From: Mauremys mutica
Lineage: Eukaryota; Chordata; Testudines; Geoemydidae
Direction: 5' to 3'
Assembly: GCF_020497125.1 (NCBI RefSeq)
Contig: NC_059082.1
Coordinates: 50,800,524-50,864,523 of the forward strand
DNA length: 64,000 bases
Part shown: positions 38,264 to 49,369 of the stretch, one piece after another
How positions within the stretch are numbered: the stretch's first letter is position 1
Layout of the letters: the number at the start of each line of letters is the position of its first letter
Program-made: the position numbers and the translations under genes
The notes under the pieces: model-generated
Seen by the model: only the letters and a program-made list of their open reading frames with translations
Told to the model about the DNA's origin: nothing
The model's database searches: none

Positions 38264-40294
38264 GTAAGTGCTTTAAACATGTAAACTTTTATTATTAATG
38301 TAACAGGAATCTGAACTATGTGAAAAGGAGGTCTATATGGGGATAGAACAGAAATCCTCCTGGGAGATCTCCACGAAGCTCTCCTGGAGGTAATCGAAAA
38401 GCCTCCGCAGGAGGTTCCTGGGGAGAGCTGCCTTATTGGGTGCTCCGTGGTAGCACACTTTTCCACGCCAGGCTTTCATGAGGTATTCTGGGAGCATTGC
38501 CTCCCCAAGCATGGCCGCATAGGCCCCTGGTTTGTGCTGGCTTTCATGCAGCATGCGCTCTCTATCTCCTTCAGTGACCCTCCTCAGGGTGATCTCGCTT
38601 GGCAACTCCTGCACCTAATTAGGGGAATTACTGTAATGTCACGCCTGGTCCAAAGTATTTTTAAAAAATCTCCAGACAGACGGCGTAGCAGAGACTCAGC
38701 ACGCTGCTGCGTGACAAGCGTAATGGAAAGCCAAAGAATCAAATGGACGCTCATGGAGGGAGGGAGGGGGGACTGAGGACGCAAGCTATCTCACAGTTCC
38801 TGCAGTCTCCGAAAAGCATTTGCATTCTTGGCTGAGCTCCCAATACCTGTACGGTCAAACACATTGACGAGCTATGCCCTGAACCACCGCGGACAATGTA
38901 CCCCCACCCCCAGAAGGAAAAGGGAAAAAAATCGTCTCTTGACTCTTTTAAATGTCACCCTATGTGTACTGAATGCTGCTGGTAGACGTGATGCTGCGGC
39001 ACTGTACTGTAGCATCCTCGCTCCCCCTCCTTGGTGGCTGATGGTGCAATATGGCCGATATCTGTCGTCATCATCAGCCTTGTGGCAGATGGTGTAGTGC
39101 AATACAACTGCTATCCGTCCTCGTCATCAGCCCATGAGTGCTCCTGACTGGCCTCCTGGTCATTCCCAGTAGACGGTACAGAACGGCTGGTAACCGTCTT
39201 CATCATAGCAACAGGGGGCTGAGCTCCATCAGCCCCCGCCCTTCATGTGTAAAGAAAAGATTCTGTACTGCCTGGACTATCATAGCAGCAGGATGCTGGT
39301 CTCCTCTCCCCCACACTGCTTAATGTCCTGTCTGGACTATCATAGCAGCTGGAGGCTGCCTTCCCCTCATTTCATTTCACTAACAAGTCACTGTTTCTTA
39401 TTCCTGCATTCTTTATTACTTCAGCACACAAATGTGGGGACACTGCAATGGTAGCCCAGGAAGGCTGGGGGAGGAGGGAAGCAACAGGTGGGGTTGTTGC
39501 AGGGGCACCCCCTGTGAATGGCATGCGGCTCATCATTCCTGCATGATCTGACACGGAGTGGCTGTGCTCTCTAGTTTTCTGATACACTGGAACCCTAGTA
39601 CACTTGCCCCATATTCTAGGCAGGACTGATTCTATTTTTAGATACCATAAAGGAGGGATTGACTCGGGGAGTCATTCCCAGTTTTGTCTTTTGCGCCCCC
39701 GGCTGATCTCGGCCAGGGGCACCTATGACAGCAGCAGAAGGTATAGTGCAGTAGGATTGGTAACCGTCATCACATTGCCAATGTACAATGGCATGGTAGA
39801 TGGTACAGAACGGCTGCTAACCATCTCTGCTGTCATGCAAAAGCAAATGAATGCTGCTGTGTAGCACTGCTGAATCGCCTCTGTCCACGGCATCTAGTAC
39901 ACATACGGTGACAGTGACAAAAGGCAAAACAGGCTCCATGGTTGCTACGCTATGGCGTCTGCCAGGGTAATCCAGGGAAAAAGGGCTCGAAATGATTGTC
40001 TGCCGTTGCTTTCCCGGAGGAAGGAATGATTGACGACATTTACCCAGAACCACCCGCGACAATGATTTTTGCCCCATCAGGCACTGGGATCTCAACCCAG
40101 AATTCCAAGGGTCGGGGGAGACTGCGATGGGGTGGAACAGGGGCAGAGTTTATGCTTCCGGATTGCCTGCAGCAGGAGTGCGCATGAGATAGGTGCTGTG
40201 CATGGTCTTGTTCACAGACACAGACTAGACTGTGTTCATTGTTCGCAGAAATGTATCTTTGCAAGGAATTCACTCCCTTTTTCCCATCACACAG

Positions 40295-40701
40295 CTTCGA
40301 CTGTCTCCAGACCTGCCCCAGCATCCCCCTCACAGAGGCTGGCAAAGATTAGGCGGCGAAAGAAAAAGACATGGGACGAGATGTTCGCTGAACTTATGGG
40401 CTGCTCCAGAGCCGAGGCGGCCCAGCAGAGCCAGTGGAGGGAGAACCTCTCTCAGTACCAGCGCTCACACAGCGAATGGGAGGAGAGGTGGCGCGAGGAA
40501 GACAAGCAGGCGACTCAAACGCTGCTTGGACTAATGAGGGAGCAAACGGACACGCTCCGGCGCCTTGTGGATGTTCTGCAGGACCGCAGGCAGGAGGACA
40601 GAGCCCCCCTGCAGTGTATTTGCAACCGCCCTCCCCTGCCACAAAGTCCCATACCCCCCCTCACCCAAAATAACCAGAAGGAGGGGCGCCAGGGGCCGTG
40701 A
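40295..40701 (+). pseudogene. Harbinger Myb-like protein, exon 2
   Basis: After acceptor CACACAG at 40288-40294 the frame resumes in phase 1, matching exon 1. It encodes STVSRPAPASPSQRLAKI, a basic run RRRKKK, then a charged helical segment (WDEMFAELM to LRRLVDVLQDRRQ) likely to form a coiled coil. It stops at 40699-40701. A plus-strand AATAAA at about 41353 would serve as its polyadenylation signal. Confidence 0.85.
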
Positions 40702-41750
40702 AAACTGTCACCGCACCCCAGCAGAGTGCTCAAGTACCCAAAAGCTCCCATTCCCTAAATTTTGAGAAGTTCTTCCCTTCCAGACTCACCCAAGCCCCAA
40801 TCCCAGTTTCATCCCCTAACTGTCTAGTTGATTATTAAAAATACTTTGTTGTTAATTACTGTTTCCGTCATGTTTTTGTACAGAAGACTGTGTTTGAAGG
40901 GGGGGGTGGGGAAGGGGGTTGGTAATTGCATAGGACGGTCACCTTTACCAGGGTACAGACACGGGGGCAGGATCAGCAGCAGGTCACACACACAGTGCAG
41001 TCAGTAGGCACCCTGGTCGGTATGAGAGGTGGTTTCCATGTTCTGTGTGGGTGGGGGGGTACGTGACTTTGTAGCGGGGGAGGGCGGTTACAGATCTTAT
41101 GCAGCGGTCCTTGTCCTGGACCACAGAGCCACGCAGCAGGGGAATCTGTATCCGTCCTCCTCCGCAACAAGGTCACATAGCCCCCGCACACAGAGTCCCA
41201 AAAAGGAGGGATGGCAGGCTCCGTTGAAACAACCAGTCCGGCACTGAGGACCGCTCTAGGAGCAGGAGCCTGTCATTCCTCGAGGTTAGAGGCGGTCTTT
41301 ACATCACCGCACACCCTACCCAGCACAGTCTGCGTCCCTTTAACGCAAAGTCATTAATAAAGAAACCTTTGTTAAGTAACAGTGAAACATGGATTTTATT
41401 TTTACATGTGTGTTGGAAGGGGGGAAACGGGGTATGTAACTGCAGAGGATAGTCAACAGTAACTGGGTAAAGAAACAGGGGCAGATTCAGCTTCTCTGTA
41501 AAGAAAAAAACGGTTACTCACCGTTGTAACTGTTGTTCTTCGAGATGTGTTGCTCATATCCATTCCATGTAGGTGCGTGCGCGCCGCGTGCACGTTCATC
41601 GGAAGACTTTTACCCTAGCAACTCAGTGGGTCGGCTGGGTGCCCCCTGGAGTGGCGCCACCATGGCGCCGGATATATACACCAGCCGACCCACCCACTCC
41701 TCAGTTCCTTCTTGCCGGCTACTCCGACAGTGGGGAAGGAGGGTGGGTTT

Positions 41751-41849
41751 GGAATGGATATGAGCAACACATCTCGAAGAACAACAGTTACAACGGTGAG
41801 TAACCGTTTTTTCTTCTTTGAGTGATTGCTCATATCCATTCCATGTAGG
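41751..41849. repeat. DIRS internal complementary region
   Basis: 41751-41806 is the exact complement of the left outer end 41511-41566. 41811-41849 complements the right outer end 47624-47662 with one mismatch. Joined, they reproduce the circle junction used as template when the ends are rebuilt. Confidence 0.93.
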
Positions 41850-41940
41850 TGATTCCCAAGCCTTACGTAGGCGGTGGGGTCGGAGTGAGATGTTGCAGAA
41901 TGCAAACTGCTGAGCCAAAGGCTGCATCATCTCTGGACAG

Positions 41941-42255
41941 TTAGACTAAAGAGGCAAAGGTCCGGATCGAGGACCAGGTAGTAGCATGACATAGCCCCTG
42001 GAAGGGTATGTGAGTCGGAAAGGGAGCAGAAGCAGCCTGAGCCCTGGTGAAACGAGCAGTAAGGTGGCTGGACGGAACATGGGCCAACTCACAGGAGGTG
42101 CAAATGCATGACGTCACCCAAGATGGAAAGCTCTGGGAGGAGACAGGTAGGCCCTTCATCCGGTCTGCCAATACAACGAAGAGTTGGGGGCGTACAAAAA
42201 GGCTTGTCCGCTCGACATAAAAAGCGAGCGCCCTACGGACGTCTAGGGAGGGCAA
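41941..42255 (-). pseudogene. DIRS tyrosine recombinase, C-terminal part
   Basis: Recognisable DIRS recombinase words: SLDVRRALAFYVERT, KGLPVSSQSFPSWVTSC and CHATTWSSIRTFAS. The usual His of the HxxR box is Arg here (TARFTRAQ), and the segment stops before the expected catalytic Tyr (FASLV then stop). Upstream recombinase sequence (about 42256-42900) is broken by frameshifts. Confidence 0.75.
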
Positions 42256-43259
42256 ATGCGCTCCTGTCGCGATGAATGGGGCTTCGGAGAGAAGACAGGA
42301 AGGAAGATATCCCGGATGATATGAAAGGTCAACAGCACCTTAGGGAGGAAGGCCGGACGTGGTCACAACCGCCCCTTGTCCTTACGCAACATAGTGCATC
42401 GTGGGTCCACTGTGAGAGCCCGAAGCTCGGAGACTTGACCAGCCGATGCAAAGGTTACAAGGAAAAAACTGTCCCTCAGGACAGGTATCTCAGCGAGCAT
42501 GTTGTCAGTGGCTCGAATGGAGCAGGCATAAGTCTACTTATAACCAGGTTGAAGACCCAGGAGTTGGTGGGGCGGCGAACCTGGGGGCATAAATGCCCCA
42601 CGCCCTTGAGGAACCTAGAAACCACAGAGTGTGAGAATATGAAGCAGCCACTCTCCCTTGGGAGGGAGGTAGAGACGGCTCTCAAGTGCACCCTTAATGA
42701 TGAACTGCGCCAGGCGCTGCTGTTAGAAGATCATAGGCAATCCAAGAGGAAATGGATCGGAACCTCTGTGGGGGAAACCTTGTGTTTCGTAGCAGCAAGA
42801 GAAAGACTGCCAGTTGGGCAGATACGTTAACCGAGTGCAAGGCTTCCTACCACCCAGGAGAATCCTGTAGAACCGAGGCAGAACAACGTAACTCGGATCG
42901 GTTTAGGCCTGCACCAGGCATGCGGAGATGTGCAGGGACTGCGGGTCTAGGTGGTAAAGGTTGCCGTGATCCAGCGTTATGAGGTCTGGGCAAAGAGGCA
43001 GGGGAATCGGTTGGCTACCGACCGGTCTAGCAACATGATGTACCAGTGCTGCCTGGGCCACGCTGGAGCGATCATGATCAGACGCGCTCTGTCCCTGCGG
43101 AGTGTTAGCAGGACCTTGCGAACCAGCGGGGGCGGTGAGAAAGCGGACAGCAGATGGCTCGTCCACGGCATCAGAAAAGCAGCCAAGATCGAGCCGGGGG
43201 AGAGGCCTTGGCATGAGCAGAACTTCTCTCTCGTTCTGTTCTCGCGAGAGCGAAGTTCC

Positions 43260-44640
43260 GGAAACGTAATGGATAACATCCGGAGGAATCAACCACTTGA
43301 GAGACAGGAAGGATCTGCTGAGGCGATCCGCCAGAGTGTTCCGGACCCCTAGGAGAAAGGACGCTACCAGGTCCGTCGATTGAGCTGTGCAGGAGTCCCG
43401 GAGCTGGATCGCTCCCTGCAAAGAGAGGAGGACCGTGCTCCTCCGTGCTTGTTTATGCAACGGGTGTTCGTTGTGTTGTCTGTGAACACCGAGACACAAC
43501 AGCCTTGTAGGTGCTGCTGAAGCACCTGGTACACAAGGCAGACTGCTCTCAACTCCCGGACATTGATGTGCAAGGGCAGCTGTTGAGCCCACCAAAGGTC
43601 TGGAGTGGGAAACTGACCCAAGTGAGCACCCCAGCGAAGAGATGGGGGCGTCCATCATGAGGGACACCGAGGGTGAGGTGGATGGAACAGCACCCCTGCA
43701 CACATCAGGGAGGGCGTCGACCCCCAGTCGAGGGAGCCTAGGACGCTCAGGGGGATCGCGGCGACCATGACCATACTGTCTCTGGCCAGGTGGTACACTG
43801 AGGTGAGTCACGATTAAAGTGTACGGAGGCGAAGCCTGGCATGTTCGGTTACGCACGTGCAGGCAGCCATGTGGCCCAGAAAACCTAGGCAAGTTCAACC
43901 CAAAGTTGCCGGGAAGGTCCGTAGACCTTGTACAATGGTTACCATCGCGTGAAATCAAGGCGTAGGTAAGCAGGCTGTGCGATACTGAAGTCCAGGGTGG
44001 CCTCAGTTAAGTCTATTCCCTGAGTGGGAATCAGGGAGGATTTCGCTATATGGCTCATCAGGCCTAAATGCAAGAATAGGACCTCGTCGATGCCCACACG
44101 AGTGGTAACTTGGGCCCCGGTGGCCCCTGGAATGAGCCAATCGTCCAGATACGGAGAACGTGTATCCGACGGTGGCGGAGAGGGCGGCGACTACAGCCAG
44201 ACACTGTGAATACACAGGGGGCTGTATAGAGGCTGATCGGGAGGACCGTAAACTGAAAATGACGGTTGGCCACAAACCGGAGGTACCTTCTGTGCGGAGG
44301 ATAAATGGCGATGTGAAAATACGCGCCCTTCATATCGAGGGCGGCATACCAGTCTCCGGGATCCAAGGATGGGATGACGGTCCCCATGGATACCATGCGG
44401 AACTCCAGGTATATCATAACTTGTTGAGCTCCCGCAGGTCTAGGATAGGTCTGAGACCTCCCTTCACCTTGGGGATCAGGAACTAGTGGGGCTAGAACCT
44501 TTTGTCTGTTTCGTCCTTGGAACCTCCTCTATAGCTCCGATGGTGAGGAGCGCCCGCACCTCTTGCAAGAGGAATTGCTCGTGAGAGGGGTCCCGACCAA
44601 CGCCTACGACTGCCTCAGCGTCGCCTGCTGGCAAAGCCCT
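43260..44640 (-). pseudogene. DIRS reverse transcriptase and RNase H
   Basis: In gene order: EVRALLTIGAIEEVPR (about 44600), the palm segment SLDPGDWYAALDMKGAYFH (first catalytic Asp) and RRYLRFVANRHFQFTVLP in 44064-44417; the YLDD box at 44151-44140 preserved but in a different frame; then RNase H with LHINVRELRAVC and VFTDNTTNTRCINKHGG (43364-43621), and GVRNTLADRLSRSF near 43330. At least two frameshifts separate these blocks, so no functional protein can be made. Confidence 0.85.
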
Positions 44641-44739
44641 GTCGTTGTCTAGGCGCAGGGTAAGGGCGGTGAGGCTGGCGGAAAGGTCAGCAGTGAGACA
44701 TCGGCATGTACATGCCGAGAGGGAGTGCATAGTGACCTC

Positions 44740-45349
44740 GCTGTCCTTTGGGCCTTGCAGCCTAGGGTCAGTTTTGAGAACAGGCCTTTGTCATTGAAGG
44801 ACGAGTCCTGTATAGTGTGCAGGAGCTGCGAGGGAAGGCTCGATAACTGGAGCCATGAAATGCGCCTCGTAGCAACACCCGAGGTCAGAGTCGTGGCTGT
44901 GGAGTCCGCTACATCCAACAAGGTCTGGAGGGAAGCTCTCGCCACTTTCGGCCCTTTTTGCAGGAGGGCATCAAACTCCTGACGGGAGATCTGAGAAACC
45001 AACTCCATAAATTCTCCCACCGCCGCCCATAGTAACGGCTAAGCAGGGCTTGCTGGTTTGCTACACGAAGTTGCAGGGCCCCCGCCGAGTACATCTTATG
45101 GCCCAGTAAGACCATTCGCCTAGCCTCCTTGGATCTAGGGGCTGGTGCCTGCTGGCCATGGCGTTCCCTCTCATTGATGGACTGGACGACAAGGGAGCAA
45201 GTGGGAGGATGTACATATAGGTACTCGTACCCCCTAGAGGGTACCATGTACTTGCGTTCGACTCCCCCGGCTGTGGGCAGGATAGAGGCTGGAGACTGCC
45301 AAATGGTATCAGCATTGGCCTGGATCATCCGAATGAACGGAAGGGCCAC
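44740..45349 (-). pseudogene. DIRS gag-like protein, fragment
   Basis: The frame contains MALPFIRMIQANADTIWQ, YMVPSRGYEYLYVHP and LGHKMYSAGALQLRVANQQ, segments typical of the first protein of vertebrate DIRS elements. The frame shifts near 45020. The region upstream to about 47300 shows only broken frames and a 175-bp tandem repeat. Confidence 0.65.
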
Positions 45350-45391
45350 TCTAGTGGGGGCGTCAGCCGACAGAATGTCTATTACCGGATC

Positions 45392-45437
45392 AGAGGGGTA
45401 GCCGTGTTAGTCTGGTTCTGTAGGATTCTTTGCTGCT
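45392..45437 (+). mobile_element. 46-bp Penelope-like scrap in the DIRS
   Basis: AGAGGGGTAGCCGTGTTAGT matches the end of a second Penelope-like repeat type, followed by AGGATTCTTTGCTGCT, which looks like the reverse complement of a neighbouring part of that repeat. It is flanked by ATTACCGGATC (45381-45391) and ATTATCGGATC (45438-45448), an 11-bp duplication with one mismatch. Confidence 0.65.
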
Positions 45438-46419
45438 ATTATCGGATCCTCTATCTCCGAGACTTCCTCCACTTGGAGGTTTATATTGAGTTCCACCTGT
45501 CTCAGGAGGTCCTGATGGGCCCTCAAGTCGATTGGAGGAGGGCCCGAGGCGGATGTTCCTGCCACCGCCTCATCTGGGGAGGAGGAAGAAGAAAGGCCGG
45601 GGACCAGTGGGTCCTGTGTGGGCTCACACTCCTGGACGACCTCCTGATCCGGTGGGATGTGGGAATCCGGTGGCAGAACCGGACTTCCTCCGTACCGGTC
45701 GGAGGGGGACGGCTAACTGTCGCCTCTGGCACCCAGTGCTCTGACGGAACAGAGCGCGATGGGATCACAGGTAGGCCTTTGGCCTGATGGCACGCCCAAG
45801 ATGTACAGGGCAGCCACTGATGGGGGTCAGGGTCCTGGCCTGGGGCACCCGGAAGACTCTGGTGTGCACATCCGAATGGATGGCCATGGAGAAGTTAAAG
45901 CCCCGGGCAGAGTCTCCCTCTCCAGCTCATGGCGCTCGACGCGGCACCAGGGATCGGTACCGTGAGGCCTACCGGTACCAGGAGTGAGAATGGGACCTGC
46001 GACCGGAGCGGTGCCGGGAGGCTGACCGAGATCTCGAGGCTCAACGCCGGGAGTGGCTACGGGAGTCCAGTGCCTGGAGCGGTGCCGGGAGCTGAATCGG
46101 CACCGAGTGTACCAGGTCGGGGAACGGGACGCTGCGGTGCCGCGGGTACGACCGGTACCAATATGGGGAACGGTGCCAGGACCGTGAGCAGTGCCGGCAC
46201 CTGGCTTGGCGACAGGACCAAGAACATCTGCGGGACCACGATCGTGAACCGTGCCGCTCTGTGGTGCTGACGCAGGGTGGCCTGAGCAAGACAGGCTCGC
46301 CGATAGACAATATAACCCGCACCGGCGGTGCTGGGGGTTGAAGCAGCGCAGGCTCTGTCATTGCCATCAACTCCCTCGCTGTGGAAATGTTTCCGGCGTG
46401 GAGGGAATAGTGAGCTCAA

Positions 46420-46945
46420 CCACGGCTAGCACCGGGGAGCGTTCAGGCGCTGGACTCAACGGCTCTTGTGTGGCTGGAGTCGACGGTGCCGATATTGACG
46501 GTGCCGCGGCAGGTATCAGAACCGGGCAGACCGACTTAGTATAGCGCTCGGCTGCGGAGCAGGCGGCTCTGACGCAGCTGAAGAGCGAGCTCAACCGCGG
46601 CTCGTACCGGAGAGCGTGTCGGTACCGGACTCGACTGCTCTTGCATGGCCGGAGTGGACGGTGCTGATACTGTCGGTGCCGCAACAGGTATAGGTGCTGG
46701 GCAGTGCGACTTAGTAGAGCGCTCGGCTGCGGAGCAGGCGGCTCCGACGCAGCTTAATAACAGGCTCGACCACGGTTCGTACCGGGGAGCTTTCCAGCAC
46801 TGGACTCGACAGCTCTTGCATGGCCAGAGTTAGCGGTGCGGATATTGTCGGCGCCGTAGCAGACATCGGTGCCGGGCGATCCGACTTAACATAGCGCTCG
46901 GGCTGCGGAGCAGGCGGCTCGGATGCAGCAGAAGTCCTGAGCCTC
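46420..46945. repeat. 175-bp tandem repeat in DIRS 5' region, about 3 copies
   Basis: The landmark GCGCTCGGCTGCGGAGCAGG occurs at 46544, 46719 and, with one added base, 46894. Copies are diverged by substitutions. It precedes the gag-like frame on the minus strand. Confidence 0.85.
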
Positions 46946-47670
46946 TTCATCCTCCAGGAGAGAGATGCGTGCTGAGTGGACTTCGGTGCCAGCGACGGGC
47001 GGTGCCGGGAGGCCTTGGTGGTACCGGCGATCCGGTGCTGAGGGAGCGCTTCTTGAAGACTGACCAGCGCTCGGTGCTGAGAGCGGAGGAGCAAGAGCTG
47101 CCTCCGTCAGGAGCTGCTTGAGACGAAAGTCCCGCTCCCCTTTGTTCTCGGATTAAAGGCCTCACAAATGCGGCACTTATCTGTGAGGTGAGATTCCTCG
47201 AGGCACTTAGGAGAGGATCTCTTGTCGGCATCAGCTTGTGGCCGGCCGAGCATTATAAAACCCTGTGGACCAGGCATCGGATCCGGCACCGGGTGAGGAG
47301 AAGGGATAAACCCCGAACCCCTGTGAAATAAATACACTATACTATACTAAAAACAAATAAAGTTAACTACAACTATAAAAAACTGAACTATATACGATAC
47401 TTAATGAGAGAAACTACGAGTAGCTAGGGAAGTGGAGGTCAGTTAAGCCGCGCTCCACTGTTTCAACGACCGACACGGGCGGTAAGAAGGAACTGAGGAG
47501 TGGGTGGGTCGGCTGGTGTATATATCCGGCGCCATGGTGGCGCCACTCCAGGGGGCGCCCAGCCGACCCACTGAGTTGCTAGGGTAAAAGTCTTCCGACG
47601 AACGTGCACGCGGCGCGCACACACCTACATGGAATGGATATGAGCAATCACTCGAAGAAGAACTGAACAG

Positions 47671-48483
47671 TCACAGGTCACGCTGCTCGCTGAGGAACCT
47701 AGGTTTCAAAGCCTCCCGGATGCACAGCGCTTCCCGCTGGGCTCTTGTAATCGCACGGCTGTCAGGCTGAGCGTAATCAGCAGCCAGGCGATTTGCCTCA
47801 ACCTCCCATCCCGCCATAAAGGTCTCCCCCTTGCTCTCACAGAGATTGTGGAGCACACAGCAAGCTGCAATAACAATGGGGATATTGGTTTCGCTGAGAT
47901 CCGACCGAGTCAGTAAGCTTCGCCATCTCCCCTTGAGACGTCCGAAAGCACACTCCACCACCATTCTGCACTTGCTCAGCCGGTAGTTGAAGAGTTCCTT
48001 CGCACTGTCCAAGGCGCATGTATAGGGCTTCATGAGCCAGGGCATTAGCGGGTAGGCTGGGTCCCCGAGGATCACTATAGGCATTTGCACATCCCCAACA
48101 GTTATTTTGTGGTCCGGGAAGAAAGTACCTTCCTGCAGGCGTCTAAACAGACCAGAGTTCCTGAACACACGCGCGTCATGAACCTTGCCCGGCCACCCGA
48201 CGTTGATGTTGGTAAAACGTCCCCTATGGTCCACCAGTGCTTGCAGCACCATTGAAAAGTAGCCCGATTTCTCAGCAGCTGACTGTGGAAGAGGTGGACG
48301 ATAAGGTGCGAGGAGTTGACAACGGCCATAACTGCAGCGGGCTCTATGCTCGCAGTGCTGTGGTGTCCGTGCTGTCACTGACCAGAAAAGTGCGCGAACA
48401 GATTGCCCGCAGGCGCTTTCAGGGAGGGAGGGCGGGAGTGACGGTTCAATGATAACAGTTACCCAAAAGCACCCTCGACACAT
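47671..48483 (-). pseudogene. Harbinger nuclease (HARBI1-like), damaged
   Basis: The DDE-type nuclease cuts and joins element ends. From the N side: SGYFSMVLQALVDHRG, VGWPGKVHDARVF, GDPAYPLMPWLMKPY (second catalytic Asp in the GDxxYP box), and KCRMVVECAFGRLKGRW (catalytic Glu). The part with the first catalytic residue is in another frame and reads AVVNSSH, with Asn at 48315-48317 where the family has Asp, so there is both a frameshift and a lost metal ligand. The C-terminal part to the stop at 47671 is open. A minus-strand AATAAA (plus TTTATT near 41396-41402) lies across the DIRS insertion. Confidence 0.92.
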
Positions 48484-48728
48484 TTTTTCCCCCAGCAGGC
48501 ATTGGGGGCTCTACCCAGCATTCCAATGGGCAGCAGGGACTGCGGGAACTGTGGGATAGCTGCCCACAGTGCACCGCTTCCAAAGTCGACGCTTGCCCCG
48601 TTAGTGTGGACTCACAAAGTCGAATTAGTGTCCTTAGTGTGGATACACAAATTCGACTTCGTAAGGTCGATTCCACAAATTCGACTTAAGTTGAATCGAA
48701 CTAATCTTGTAGTGTAGACATACCCTAA

Positions 48729-48790
48729 GATGCCACAAGTACTCCTGTTCTTTTTGCAGATACAGACTAACATGGCTGCTACTCTGAAAC
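48729..48790 (+). mobile_element. Penelope-like element remnant, right part
   Basis: Continues the element split by the Harbinger insertion: GATGCCACAAGTACTCCTG, TTTTTGCAGATACAGAC, ACATGGCTGCTACTCTGAAA. It ends directly at the second copy of the 14-bp duplication. Confidence 0.75.
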
Positions 48791-49055
48791 CTTTCAATAA
48801 TATACTTTGTTTTGGACCATGCAAGCAGAAAATGGTCTCCTGATTGCACTAATCCCCAAATCATACCAGCAGCATAATGTTCTCTCTCCTGTGCAATGAC
48901 CTCACTAAGGACCTGGAAATGTCTTGTAAAATTGGCAGACTTTACTTTTGCCAGGTAATGAATGTTTTAGAGAACATCTTAAACAAATATTTATGTAAAC
49001 AAATTTGTTTTTTCAGCTCAGGCCTGTGGATGTGAAGGTGAAGGCTGCATTCTGA

Positions 49056-49366
49056 GGCTATGTCTACACTGGCAGCTAGGGGTGTTATTCCCAGCTTGCA
49101 TAGATATACTTGGGCTAGCGTGCCAAAAACAGTAGTGTAGTCACAGTAGCACAGGCAGCAGTGGCATGGGCTAGCCGCCCCGAGTACTTACGCATGGGGT
49201 CCAGGTGGGTTTGTACTCAGAACAGCTACCCTGTGCTGCCTCTTGCTGCTGCCCATGTTACCACAGCTACACTACTATTTTTAGTGGACTAAGTCTCATA
49301 GAGCTAGCACAAGTATGTCTATGCGAGCTGGGAATTACACCCCTAGCTCCAAGTAGAGACCTAGCC
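49056..49366. mobile_element. Harbinger-like MITE with long inverted arms
   Basis: The ends are GGCTATGTCTACACT and, reverse-complemented, GGCTAGGTCTCTACT. Arms of about 80 bp pair (AGCTAGGGGTGTTATTCCCA with TGGGAATTACACCCCTAGCT). The flanks TGA and TTA fit a diverged 3-bp TWA duplication. Confidence 0.75.
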
Positions 49367-49369
49367 TTA

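Larger units (their letters stand above)
41502..47662 (-). mobile_element. DIRS tyrosine-recombinase retrotransposon, 6.2 kb
   Basis: It lies inside the Harbinger element, 10 bp downstream of the nuclease stop codon. Inverted terminal repeats of about 170 bp occupy 41550-41720 and 47480-47648 (for example CGTGCACGTTCATCGGAAGA against its complement). Next to the left repeat, an internal complementary region (41751-41849) joins the complements of both outer ends. The genes read on the minus strand: gag-like, RT with RNase H, then a tyrosine recombinase. No target duplication is seen, as expected for DIRS. Confidence 0.93.
37298..48725. mobile_element. PIF/Harbinger DNA transposon, 11.4 kb with insertion
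   Basis: The inverted ends read GGCCTGGTCTACACTA at the left and, reverse-complemented, GGGTATGTCTACACTA at the right. A 3-bp TAA duplication flanks it (37295-37297 and 48726-48728), the PIF/Harbinger target size, and it lies inside the Penelope-like remnant. TTCGACTTAA words recur near both ends. It carries the two genes typical of the superfamily: a Myb-like DNA-binding gene (plus strand) and a nuclease gene (minus strand), in convergent orientation. Without the DIRS insertion it is about 5.3 kb. Both genes are damaged. Confidence 0.93.

Noticed and set aside
42903..43958. 351-residue frame as a possible host gene
   Set aside because: It overlaps out-of-frame DIRS RT and RNase H sequence; only short pieces match DIRS words, so it is a shadow of a frameshifted element gene.
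45929..46833. Plus-strand frames in the GC-rich part of the DIRS
   Set aside because: They run against the element's gene direction and cross the 175-bp tandem repeat; no motif.
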